From Basidiobolus ranarum (Eukaryota; Basidiobolomycota; Basidiobolomycetes; Basidiobolales): a DNA stretch of 20,493 nucleotides. A program made the translations under genes and the position numbers. Positions 10,688-20,489 of this stretch are shown here, in pieces. The notes below the pieces were generated by a model. That model was given only the letters and a program-made list of their open reading frames with translations, was not told the origin of the DNA and searched no databases. Location: the NCBI GenBank assembly GCA_040143965.1, contig JASJQH010007103.1:1-20493 (forward strand), written 5' to 3'. Within the stretch, counting starts at the first letter, position 1. Every line of letters starts with the position of its first letter.

Positions 10688-11086
10688 CTAAAGTTCCTGA
10701 GATTCTCCCTCTTTTTTGGACTTCTTGGGCAAAAGAGATCCATGGATATTAGGTAGAACCCCTCCTTGTGCGATAGTAACGTTTGATAAAAGTTTGTTTA
10801 ACTCTTCATCATTTCTGATGGCTAGTTGAAGGTGACGGGGGATGATTCTAGTCTTTTTATTGTCACGAGCTGCATTTCCCGCTAATTCAAGGATTTCAGC
10901 AGCAAGATATTCCAACACTGCAGCCAAGTAGACGGGAGCACCTGCAGCAATGCGTTGAGAGTAGTTACCTTTGCGCAAATGACGATGTATACGGCCAACT
11001 GGGAACTGAAGACCAGCTTTGGAAGAACGAGATTTGGAACCTCCACTGACTGCTTTGCCACTTTTACCACCTGCTTTGCCGGACAT
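10688..11086 (-). CDS. Histone H2A (canonical, H2A.X-type SQEL tail)
   Basis: Intronless 132-residue H2A. An in-frame ATG exists 29 codons upstream, but the start is placed at 11086 because [12 protein letters not shown] is the standard H2A N-terminus. The basic tail (1-25) leads into the histone fold: [19 protein letters not shown], then the nearly invariant [18 protein letters not shown] (55-72), [20 protein letters not shown] (74-93) and [13 protein letters not shown] (103-115). The acidic-patch residues Glu64, Glu67, Asp93, Glu94 and Glu95 are present. It ends SQEL (129-132), the site that DNA-damage PI3K-like kinases phosphorylate; fungi use this form as their main H2A. It forms the H2A-H2B dimer of the nucleosome in the nucleus. 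Variations such as Ser43 and Ile46-Ala47 (more usually Ala, Val-Gly) are mild. No H2B gene lies beside it, unlike the common divergent fungal pair. Confidence 0.98.
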   Translation of the reverse strand: MSGKAGGKSGKAVSGGSKSRSSKAGLQFPVGRIHRHLRKGNYSQRIAAGAPVYLAAVLEYLAAEILELAGNAARDNKKTRIIPRHLQLAIRNDEELNKLLSNVTIAQGGVLPNIHGSLLPKKSKKEGESQEL

Positions 11087-11118
11087 GGTTATATTGGGAA
11101 GGGTAGCAATATCATTTA

Positions 11119-11174
11119 CCTTATATTCAATCATTCTCCTATACCTATACTCGCAACCCAAACTGTAGGCCAAT
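11119..11174 (-). promoter_or_regulatory. Possible core promoter of the H2A gene
   Basis: Upstream of the H2A start there is an AATATAAGG TATA-like word (plus-strand 11119-11127) about 35 nt before the ATG, and an ATTGG (inverted CCAAT, 11170-11174) about 85 nt before it. A TATA this close to the ATG would leave almost no leader, so the true TATA could be the TATAAT at 11193-11198. Low confidence. Confidence 0.25.
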
Positions 11175-11199
11175 AAACTGAGTCTGTGTTACATTATAG

Positions 11200-12376
11200 G
11201 GAGGATTTGGATTTTATGAATCTCGCATCTCGATATTAAGAGTTGATTGGAGATATAGGATTGAAATATTCCATGCAAGTATGCTATGACTACTCATACA
11301 ATATTTAGAGCAACTGGGCCAATATTAGGGGCTTTTTCATTTATTTATGCCATTAAAACTTCATGATCTTTAATTGGGTGAAGTATGATGCTGGAAATGG
11401 GCGACATTACAAATTCACTATTTTTAGGTGAAGATAACAGTCGTGATTGCTCAAGTCCACCATCCACAGGGTTGGTGTGAAAGAGGAATTTAAGAAGCAA
11501 CTCACAATGCAAATTATTGGATGCAGATATCATTCACAGGTTATAAATACCTAGCAATGAGGGATAATCCATGCATTATGTCCAGTTGGCTGGTCCAGCC
11601 TAATCAGAGATGTTCATAGTATGACTATCCACGCGAACCTGTGCGAATCCTATTTATAACTTCTGCGTTTCATGATTGAGCTCGAATGTTTACTGGTAGG
11701 ATACATTTATCTTCATGTGCCATATGAAGCTTTGGCCTATAAAACTCCATATATTTATACACAGACGACTAATAAGCACAACATTGCATGAGTGTGCAAG
11801 GTTTTGCTCTAATCTTTCCAGCAAACATATAGGATTCTTTTAGTCTCGAAAATCCCGCCAAGAAAACTTAGGATCTGAAAGATAAGAGGATTCCGATTTG
11901 GGCTAGTGTGAACATTCTGCAGTGCAGTGAAATGGCCAGAAAGGCCCAATTGCATTTGAGGGTGAATTATTTGTTTACATTAATTGGGAGCACTCTTTCC
12001 TAATTCACTCTAGGTCTGAACAAAACTCACTTAGCAATCAATCGAGCACCTATCTTTGACTGCTACAGATACCAAGATGTCCATACAATCCGTGTGTGTA
12101 CTATCTACAAATGTAACTGAATAATCCCCCAAATACTTGAGCTCCCAATTTCTGGAATGAGTGTATATGTTTGCACAAGAACCAGTTACAGTCTAGAATT
12201 GGGCTGGGTCTAGTATCCAATGAACATTTGTTTTTTGTTTACTCAGTTTGTCACAATGTTACAGGTATGATTTGTCACTTTTTAATGCCCATGTAGCAAT
12301 AAATTTCCATCCATAGCATTCAAAGTCGTACAGTTGACGGTTTGAGGGACGAGTTTGGCGGGAGAATGGAATCCAT
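11200..12376. other. Intergenic stretch between H2A and tropomyosin, nothing recognised
   Basis: About 1.2 kb covering the H2A upstream side and the tropomyosin 3' flank. A 62-codon minus-strand open stretch (11345-11533) has no recognisable domain. No H2B or other histone gene is present. Confidence 0.45.
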
Positions 12377-13571
12377 TTACATCTCTTCGATGGTCTTTAA
12401 AGTATCATCCAATTCCCTACGAACCTCAATGTATTTCTCGTAGGCTTCTTCTAACTTCTTCTCCATCTTATCTCTTTCACTCTCCATTTGCTGTACACGT
12501 CGCTCTAACTGTTCACACCTAAGATCTAAATCACGTGCTCTAAAAGCAAAACAATGATGTTAGAAATATATTCCAATAATTATAAAAGTCCTACTTACTT
12601 TTCGTTGGATTCACGCAATTTATTCTTGGATTCCTCAAGTTCACCTTCAAGCAACCCAATCTTCTTATCTCTAGATTCAATTTCGGTTTTGCTTTGATCT
12701 TCACCAACCCGTGTAGATTTGGCACTCTCAAGCTTCTCTTCAGTACGACCCAGTTCGATTTGTAACATGCTTAGCTTGCTTTGCAACTCGATAAGCTCCT
12801 GATCCCGCTCATGGTTGTTTATACTAGGATTGGACGTTTCCTGGAGTCTATTCATGCAAACTCGAGATAAGAATACACCCAATTGAAAATGAAAGTAACA
12901 TGGAGGATACAAACTTGTTCTCCAAAGTAACCTTCTCACTCTCGAGTTGTTGAACCTTGCGCTCTGATTGTTCAGCCTTCAAATCGATCTCACGAAGTCT
13001 ACAAAATAGAAAGTATTTAATCAAGGATACATTAAGAAATTTCATGAACTCATAACCTACCTCTCGATGGTCTCTTTCAACTTATTTTCGGTTTCTTCCA
13101 ATTTCTCTTCAACCATAGAGAGTTTCTTACCAAGATTGTCGTTTAAACTACGATGATCCTGGGTTTCTTCGTTCGAAGCTTTAGACTCGACCAATTTTTG
13201 TTCTGCTTTTTCCAACTGTTCTTCAAGAAGTTGGATTTTCTTTTGAAAACTGAGGGTTTCTTGTTCACGGTCAAGTTGAGTTTCAATAAGTTTCTTTAGT
13301 TGTGCTTCGGCTTGTTCAGCACGGGCGGATGCTGCATCAGCTTCAGCTCGGAGTGTGTTAATCCTCTGCAAAAGTTTAAAATGGATCAATCCAAGTATAC
13401 TTGTAAATTAAGGGATGCATCTCTATTCTCTCACACATGGAAGTTGAGTGTTTTCTTTTTGCAAGATGAGAAAGATAACTGCTATAGGAAATATATATCC
13501 CCAACCACTCCAAACAACCTATAAAGAAAAGTACAAACAAGATAATTACTTACTTCCTTAAGTCTTTCCAT
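12377..13571 (-). CDS. Tropomyosin, five exons, with internal duplication (272 aa)
   Basis: Spliced minus-strand gene: exons 13571-13554, 13365-13061, 12998-12915, 12847-12599 and 12539-12377 (18, 305, 84, 249 and 163 nt; 819 nt in all). Introns are GT-AG; the first is phase 0 and the other three phase 2. The ATG sits in a strong context (ACCATGG). The protein opens MERLKERINTLRAEAD, the N-terminal block of fungal tropomyosins, is almost wholly a charged heptad coiled coil, and ends with EEAYEKYIEVRRELDD and TIEEM like the family C-terminus. Tropomyosin dimerises, polymerises head to tail along actin cables and rings, and gates myosin and formins. Short fungal forms have 161 residues (fission yeast Cdc8, budding yeast Tpm2). 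The extra 111 residues here equal exons 3+4 and duplicate neighbouring sequence (residues 36-136 against 147-247). Pro143 is odd for a tropomyosin. Confidence 0.93.
12848..12914 (-). other. Tropomyosin intron 3, with an alternative in-frame acceptor 24 nt downstream
   Basis: A 67-nt intron, donor GTTTGT (weaker than the GTAAGT/GTAGGT of the other introns), acceptor AATAG ending at 12848. A second acceptor-like CCTAG gives an exon start at 12823 in the same phase; using it would drop eight residues, including Pro143. The first acceptor is used for the main call because it is the proximal AG, but the sequence alone does not decide. Confidence 0.6.
13366..13553 (-). other. Tropomyosin intron 1
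   Basis: A 188-nt intron, donor GTAAGT, acceptor TTTTGCAG, phase 0, directly after the six-codon first exon (MERLKE). It is the longest intron in the window. A long first intron after a tiny coding exon is common for fungal cytoskeletal genes and may carry expression signals, though none is visible. Confidence 0.85.
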
Positions 13572-13599
13572 GGTTTCGAGGTTTCGTGGTAAAGTACAG

Positions 13600-14624
13600 T
13601 AATTAAGTATATCCTTTACGCTACCAATGTAGTCGAATTAAGATGGTAGGATTAAATAAGTACAGGTTATTTTATTCAAAATACTGTTTAAATATTAAAT
13701 TACATAATAATTATTCGCCACCTCTTGTTTAGTTAAATTCATCGTTTCGTATATCAAGTTTTAGTAATTCCTTTTTTTTGTAGACCTCGTAAGCCATAGT
13801 TCCGTATTTGAATTTCGTAATATCCAAGATAACTAATTCTTATCATAGCCAGAATCTTGAGTCATATTATGAAGATTTGAACAATATCAGATAGAGCCTT
13901 CTTATATGTGTTTGTACATATTATTCTGATGTTACTCTAGCATATATATCAAAAATTGCACTGTTGCGATAATCTATGTGAGTTGGAGGTCAACAGATCT
14001 ATTAGTATATTACACACATCCCATTGTATATCTATTGGTAATTCTGTAATAATTTAGCTGATTAGAGCTTTCTAACTACTGCAACCGTTGTAAATTCGGA
14101 ACTTAACATAGTACCCGAGTGTAAGCAGGTTAAGAATTTGTGACAGCATAGAGTTCTACACAATATTATAGTTTATGTAGTGCTAACTAATATGTGTAAT
14201 CTGTGCACTAATGAGCTCGATTGAAACATAAATGTTGGGAATTGAGATGTGCACAAGGTACTTTCTAAAGATGCCTATAGTGACCTAAATATAAAGAGCT
14301 CATTATTTATTAACCTGGTAATGAACAGTGGTTGCGGTCTTAATGGGATAAAGTCAGGAGTCAATATTATTATTCTAACTGTGCTAATCTTGCAGATTAC
14401 ATCTAGAACTAAAAGTGAGATTATGTTATAACTAGTCCTATATATAATGCCTCATATTGCTCATACACTAGCATAAAGCAATCCGGTATTAATACTCTAC
14501 TATGGTAGCTCTCATTGGCAGCCTTGTTGAAGCTCACTGTCTTTTTCGCATTTGTTATCCCTATCTTAATACACCTAACTAGTCCTTGTATCACATCTAT
14601 GTTAACACTATGTAATCATAGTGT
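13600..14624. other. AT-rich upstream region of tropomyosin, no gene recognised
   Basis: Holds the presumed tropomyosin promoter, but I see no convincing TATA or CCAAT arrangement. A 60-codon plus-strand open stretch (14249-14431) lacks any domain. Confidence 0.4.
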
Positions 14625-14971
14625 CAAAGTATTTTGGGAGCCTGTTGGGAGTGGTTTGGAGAACTAGAGAAATTGGTGACTCTCACTTATTAATTTATTG
14701 AGTAGAAAGCTGACATTTATAGTTTCGTCAAGATGTAAGTAAAATAGCGTGTAGAATGTGTTAAAGAGTGTCCCAGGAACATATGTGGAAAGCTTAGGGC
14801 TTCTAGCACTAGTTTAAAAAAATCCACATATCTGAGAACTTCTAAGTTGGTAGAAATATTCTAAGTTCTGATTGAGAATAATGAGTGATATCTTAATTCA
14901 GTATAGAATAACTAGATATTAAGCTAAGCATGACTATTAAGGTGCTTAGACAATGCTAATTTTAACACATA
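14625..14971 (+). repeat. Dispersed repeat family, copy B
   Basis: Starts with the same head as copy A (AAAGTATT, GGGAGCCTGTTGG, GTGGTTTGGAGAA) and continues through the shared body (GTAGAATGTGTTAAAGA, ATCTGAGAACTTCTAAGTTGG, GAGAATAATG) to CAATGCTAATTTTAAC followed by ACATA. It lacks the inverted right end seen in copy A. It has diverged moderately from copies A and C by substitutions and small indels. Confidence 0.8.
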
Positions 14972-15053
14972 TACTACTTAGCTGAAATAAAGAACATGGA
15001 GTTTTTGTATATATGAATTATCTAATAAATTAGTAACAACATATTTCAAGTTT

Positions 15054-15405
15054 CTGTTAAAGTATTTGGGAGCCTGTTGGAAGTGGTTTGGAGAATTAGA
15101 GAATTTGGTTGTTTACACTTATTGATTTATTAAGTAGAGAGTTGACATTTATAGTTTTGCCAAGATGTAAACAAACTAACATGTAGAATGTGTTAAAGAA
15201 AGTCCTAGGAACATGTATGCAAAGTTCAGAGCTTCTAGCACAAGTTTGAAAAAATCTATATATCTGAGAGCTTCTAAGTTGGTATCAATATTCTAAGTAA
15301 ATTCCTTGAGAATAATGGGTAATATCTTGGTGAAATTTACGATAACTAAGTACTAGGCTATATATGAGTATATAGGTGTTTAGGCAATGCTAATTTCAAC
15401 ACATA
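15054..15405 (+). repeat. Dispersed repeat family, copy C
   Basis: Begins CTGTTAAAGTATTTGGGAGC as copy A does, matches the body throughout and ends CAATGCTAATTTCAAC then ACATA as copy B does, again without an inverted right end. It lies in direct orientation about 430 bp after copy B, separated from it by roughly 80 bp of unrelated AT-rich DNA. Confidence 0.8.
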
Positions 15406-16980
15406 CAAACCATAATCTCCATGCATATTTGAGATTTCGGTTACTACAGTAGCTGCTTATGATAACCACATCAACATATTTTTCTTAATCCAACACAGAG
15501 GAGTTTTTACCATATTGTTGATGTAACATTGATTTTACTAGTATAATAATAATCTGGGTGTAGTCTAGGCAAAGTAGTTGAATTAAAGCTAGAGAGCAAG
15601 TATTGCAAGCTTCTCCCAAAATTTGAGTAAGTAGCTCTCAATGGTTTAGTTGATTAAGTATACCATTTCTTGCAGTCAGCAGGCAATATACTCTACACGA
15701 CTGTATATTTTTGCATCTATCTGAGCCGCCAAAAATAAGTACATATGACACTGTGGATAAGACTTGGAATAGCAACCTATACCGATAATGAAAGTTCTAT
15801 ATTACTTATTTTGCCCGCTTCCTATCAAGACTTAACCAACAGTAACTCAATGTGGTTTGGCATTTGAAGCTAAATACCTGTGCTACTAAGAATATTATGC
15901 CAAGTGATTGCATGCAACTTTGTTCATCTACCTGAATCATACATGTAACAGAGTGAAAGAAGAACTGATAACAATAGGGATTTGTAAGAGGAATGTTTTC
16001 AGAATTCATGCAATGAGAACAGGTCATATTATGCGGTCAAAGGAAAATAGTTGTTACCTCACTTCAATCAGTAAAAATCAATGCAGTATCATTGGATTAG
16101 CTGGGTATAGTTAGTGCTTGAAAAGCAACAAATCTGCTTTTTCCTTCAGCTTTGACCTACCACTTCCCCAATATTGACATATTGAAGCCATAAAAAACTT
16201 TCCACTCCACTTTAAGTGCCTTCTACTTGATAGCCTGGTGAATCATTATATAGCTCAGATAGTTTAACAAGAGAAGTTTGATGATATACTTTAATGCTTC
16301 TACTTATTTAGTACAACAGATATTACCTAGGCTTGTTTACACATATTGAGGCTAGTATAATTTAAGATCAATTCAGAGGGTGATTAATGAGAAGTATTGA
16401 GGTAAGCCTTTGCCATGTTTGAAACATCCATTTCTTAAGCTACATCCTTGAGTGCCTGAAGCCTAGAAGTGACTTGGATGAGAATATTAAAGAACTGTGA
16501 AGTGTTCCAGTTACTGGGAAAAGATGAAATATGAGGTTGACATATTGACTAGAGCAATATTTTTTTACTACTTGACCTGAGGAAACTATTCTGCAAATCG
16601 TTCATTTGTATCCAACAACTGAAATTCCGCTTCACCTATTACCGTCAATGTCTGCAATGTTTTACATAGCTTTCGTAATGCGTATATGAGCTAAATTGGC
16701 AAACAATGTCGACAAATCTTCAGGCGCTAGAAGTCGTATAGTAATGATATATGAATGACGAAACTACCAAGATCTGATGCACAGCTAGACAGCTCCAAAG
16801 AAACCCACCAGAACTCTCACATCATCCAAAGATATTATTCAAGATACCAAAACTGGATTCTCAGGCCTAGACACTTGGAATATAGCATTGTCATCGAATT
16901 TCATTTCTTTGCGAGCCAACTCTTAACTGAAACGGGAACATTAACCATTACCAACCGATTGCCTCACTCCAACGTGTCGT
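15406..16980. other. Intergenic stretch with no gene recognised
   Basis: Open stretches on both strands (15806-16114, 16755-17054) are short, overlap each other and show no domain. No RNA gene or repeat was seen. Confidence 0.4.
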
Positions 16981-17015
16981 CGAAACTGGTTTATACTTGC
17001 ATCAATCTGATCGAA

Positions 17016-17547
17016 TCGAGGTCACGTTGTGAGGCACATCAATGGTGTCATTGATCTTCAATTCCCGAATTCCATCACCAACCCTATCCCAACGGGATCA
17101 TGACCCATTTCCCGCACCCTTTACGTCATCCCTGTCAGATTGGAACCGATATTCAAGCATTGGAAAGATCCTTTCTAGTAAGTTGTGCTTCCATAGTCGC
17201 ATGATCTGTAACTCTGGCATCTCCAAATCGGATGCTGTATACATTGGTAATTACTAGATATGATTTGCAACCAGCTGACCAATGGTTACTCCTGGTTCTC
17301 TTTTGGTAAGTCAATTTCATATCGCTATTTAACTTTTGCTTATAAATTTGGCAGGCCAACTTGGATTACGCACGAGTTCAGTTTGAAGGCGGATCTTAAT
17401 TGGGACTCCATGATACTCCATATGACTGCCAGCAATGTACTGACCCAGATCGACTCGTGTTCCTGGCTGATAGTGCTTAAGTGTTGGATGGATATAGTCG
17501 GGACTTTACTACATTCGGCAAGCACACATTTAATGCTGATTGATTAG
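17016..17547 (+). pseudogene. Possible decayed, formerly spliced gene on the plus strand
   Basis: GC-richer than its surroundings and containing an intron-like segment at 17306-17354 (GTAAGT, TTTAAC, GGCAG; 49 nt). Reading across the junction in phase 0 gives LANLDYARVQFEGGS, a stop, then LGLHDTPYDCQQC and DPDRLVFLADSA, another stop, then GYSRDFTTFGKHTFNAD. This is protein-like text interrupted by in-frame stops. Upstream, 17020-17100 reads GHVVRHINGVIDLQF before a stop. A second donor/acceptor pair (about 17179 and 17270) is conceivable. I do not recognise the family. An alternative open frame runs through the same exon (17355-17547), so a live gene in another frame, or chance, remains possible. 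Confidence 0.25.
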
Positions 17548-17559
17548 TGGGTCGGCCGT

Positions 17560-18880
17560 TGATTTAAACCGAGATGCTATACTATAATATCCCACTTCAA
17601 AAGAAATAAACTTAACGGATGTCACTAACGAAAAGTGCCACGAATGACTGTCAGCATTTGACGTGCTAAGTCAAACTAGAATAGCTTGGAGTGCGTTGGA
17701 AGAAGTGGGCGATCATGGATGCTAATACTGTATCCAAAGTCAGATAGCGTTACTCTAAATCGAGTATTTAAACCAAGGAATTTCAATACTATCACAACAT
17801 GATGTGAACATGTCTTAGATCAATTGCCTCAAACACTGAGTGGGTTCTGAGTTTAATATCACTTACCTCACCACTCTACTATTACCAGGTGGTTATTCGG
17901 TGGATTTCCTGCCAAGACCTTACTAGTTATTGCTGGCACAGGTCATACCATTATTTTGCGTATTGAAATGGATGATCCGTAGCTATTTTAGAAGTATGTA
18001 CAGTACAGTATGGAACTGAGTTACATGTGTATAAATGGTACTGTCGCATGATTACAATTGGGTATACTGCATGCTCCCATTTCAAAACTAGGCATGATCC
18101 TCGCTTTTCAAAGTCCTAGAGAGAGTACATGTTGAAAGAAAACGAGTTCACATATACATTTGTCAGGATCTCCAGCGAGGTTATTAATGACTAGTGGAGA
18201 TGGTGCTAGTAATTCATTGGTAAAGTAAAGCCTGCATAAACCTGTAGAACTTCATTTATTGCATGCAAGTTTGACGAACAAGATTACTATCCTCTCGATG
18301 GTTGTATTACTAAGGAGATATAACTAAGTGATTGGTGGAATCCTCTAGCCGGGCATTATCCGATGTTTGTTATTTGTGTTTCTTTATAAAATAACCTTAT
18401 CGGCTAGCATTGCTGCGCTACGGATATGCTTGGCATGGCAATATTCACTGACCCACTGCAGATAGTGCCCCAGTAACTTTCCAATAGAAGCCGAATAAGT
18501 ATCTGATTTCTTTATTAGAACACATGGGTTAGACTTCTATTCCTATATAACGAATGCTAATATGCACTAATTCTGAGCAAGTATGATTCGGCTAAATCCT
18601 AGACTTGAGCACTATAATTTTTATACTGTCATCCTATTTTGGCTTTTTATTACTCTCCCCAATAGTTAGTAATATTTACCAGAAGTGGAAATATGAAATC
18701 ATACACTTCCATACCCGGTCATGGTTATGATAATGACGACCAATCAGGGGGAATGGTTTACTTACCTAACTGCAAATCAGTTGTGGTAGAACATGCTCAA
18801 TTGACATATGCTTAGAATATTAATATTCATATGCTCGATATATATTTCATGATTTATAATTAACATAGTACTTTACAAAC
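17560..18880. other. Intergenic stretch with no gene recognised
   Basis: AT-rich sequence without long open frames. The only structure noticed is a 14-bp perfect palindrome GAATATTAATATTC near 18814, flanked by CATATG words on both sides; it has no evident function. Confidence 0.4.
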
Positions 18881-19016
18881 AGATCTTTCAACATGGAGGA
18901 GATAGAGGATATATTTTAACAAATGGAGGATAAAATGCATGGATCAATGCTCAGTGAGGCATGCTATGCGTCCTGCAAACCAGGAAGATGCGATAGAATG
19001 GGTAAATGGGAGCGAG

Positions 19017-20315
19017 TTACATGGTATCTAAAGTGTGCTTCAAATTCTTGATAGCATCTATAGTACCTAGTACGCAACTGATCATACCAACAACTACAAT
19101 AATTGCGCATAAGATCAATTCGTACCAACGGACCTTTCTCCATCCGTAAAGCTTAAGATAAAAGACAACGGGGAACACAAAGATGATCTGAGTGTTCGTT
19201 AGTGCTCCAACCAGTGACATAAGGTCACCAAAAGCTGGCACAAACATTGATACCAGACAGAAAACAACCATCAACCCAGTTCTCAAAAGAGATCTGCTGA
19301 CAATCTGCTTCTTTTTTGTCATATAGTTGTCGGTGATTCTAAGCCATTTCTCAACCTCGAGTGAAAAACTGATCAGTAAAATAGGTGCGGCAAACATGAT
19401 ATGGAATGTCATGGCAATCATAGCAGCAACAGTAACTCCAACAGTAAATCCAGTGGAGTTCTCAAGAAGACTGACAAAAATAGGAGATTGTACCGAGTCA
19501 CCATAGACAAGATAACCGAATACACCAGCCAGAGTGTACAGAATCAACGCGGTGCCCATGGCACATGCGAGGACTTTGGTCCATGATTTTGGATGCTTCA
19601 TTGTTTTTTCAACAGCAGGAAATACTGGGCTTCCACCGAATGATAAACTGATGGAAGCGAGGGCGATGGGTAGGCCTGAAGGCTTGACAAACGAATGAGT
19701 CTGGGCCTTGCTCTCAGCCTTGCCTAAATCGACAACACCCACAATGATAATTACAACGACTGTAAAAACTGTGGCCAAAGTACCAAACAGAGCGAGGATT
19801 TCTACTTCCTTCATAGCCTTGAAGGATACAAATGGGATCCAGATAACAACAGCGGCAATAATGGTCCAAATCTTCAGGTTGATTGTGACATCAATAAGCT
19901 CGAAGAGTTCAGATAAATTCTTACTAATCAAAATGATAAAGATACAAGCAACTCCAAAGTAGAAACATAGTAGGAAAAATTCCACCATATATCTTCCAAA
20001 TTTTCCGAAAGCTGCGTCACCAACGGCGGCATAACCTTGTAGTCTGTTTTTTCCATCAAAGTACAAGCATTTGATAAGGAGGTGTCCAGTGTAGATACAT
20101 AGAAGGCAACTAAATACGGTGATAATGACACCAAACCAGCCAGCTTCTTTGAAGGCCGCGGCCATCTGAAGTACCCCCATTCCGGCAATGACACATACTA
20201 TGTTAAAGTATGCTCCAAATGATGAACTGTTTCTTCCATCCTCAGCTCCTTCGTTTGGACCATAAGCTATCTCGGGATCTGTATAAGCAACAGATTTCTC
20301 ATCATTTTTAGACAT
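19017..20315 (-). CDS. AAAP-family amino acid transporter (Aa_trans)
   Basis: Intronless 432-residue membrane protein from ATG 20315. A hydrophilic N-terminus (1-31) precedes about eleven membrane helices, roughly 33-53, 59-81, 107-131, 147-163, 172-195, 214-234, 246-270, 288-315, 342-362, 365-388 and 397-420. Family signs are the first helix (NIVCVIAGMGVLQMAAAFKE with its G-M-G-V-L-Q, compare G-x-G-x-L-x-x-P), AGWFG at the start of helix 2, the SISLSFGG block of helix 6 and HPKSW before helix 7. Length and helix number fit the AAAP/AVT group, which moves neutral or cationic amino acids with protons across the plasma membrane or vacuole. The substrate cannot be read from the sequence. In fungi several paralogues are usual, so a yeast gene name is not assigned. 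Confidence 0.92.
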   Translation of the reverse strand: MSKNDEKSVAYTDPEIAYGPNEGAEDGRNSSSFGAYFNIVCVIAGMGVLQMAAAFKEAGWFGVIITVFSCLLCIYTGHLLIKCLYFDGKNRLQGYAAVGDAAFGKFGRYMVEFFLLCFYFGVACIFIILISKNLSELFELIDVTINLKIWTIIAAVVIWIPFVSFKAMKEVEILALFGTLATVFTVVVIIIVGVVDLGKAESKAQTHSFVKPSGLPIALASISLSFGGSPVFPAVEKTMKHPKSWTKVLACAMGTALILYTLAGVFGYLVYGDSVQSPIFVSLLENSTGFTVGVTVAAMIAMTFHIMFAAPILLISFSLEVEKWLRITDNYMTKKKQIVSRSLLRTGLMVVFCLVSMFVPAFGDLMSLVGALTNTQIIFVFPVVFYLKLYGWRKVRWYELILCAIIVVVGMISCVLGTIDAIKNLKHTLDTM

Positions 20316-20483
20316 GATTTTCTTAAGATATTTCTAGGGTATAGGTTGCCTTCACCAGAGGTATTGAAAAGAATAAAGGACGAAGTAAGATTTAGAGCTT
20401 GTAAGGCAAATCCCTTTTAGAAAGAAAATCAAGCAAAATTAACAAGCCGGGAATAATGATAAGTGTTGGGATGACGGGGAGGC

Positions 20484-20489
20484 TTTATA
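20484..20489 (-). promoter_or_regulatory. Possible TATA box of the AAAP transporter gene
   Basis: On the minus strand this reads ACTATAAAGCC about 170 nt upstream of the ATG at 20315, which would give a leader of about 140 nt. It lies at the window edge, so upstream elements cannot be examined. Confidence 0.3.

Noticed and set aside
11087-11173. N-terminal extension of 29 codons in frame with H2A
   Set aside because: No known H2A has it; [12 protein letters not shown] at 11086 is the family start, so the upstream ATG is read as leader sequence.
12400-13400. Reading the coiled-coil exons as a fragment of a larger myosin- or kinesin-like protein
   Set aside because: The spliced product is complete, with a tropomyosin N-terminal block directly after the ATG and a tropomyosin C-terminal block directly before the stop; no motor or other domain is adjacent.
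17016-17100. GHVVRHINGVIDLQF resembles the N-terminal beta-barrel of the F1 ATP synthase beta subunit (G-x-V-x-x-x-x-G-x-V-x-D-x-x-F)
   Set aside because: The similarity is about 15 residues, is followed by a stop, and no P-loop (GGAGVGKT) or other beta-subunit motif follows in any frame.
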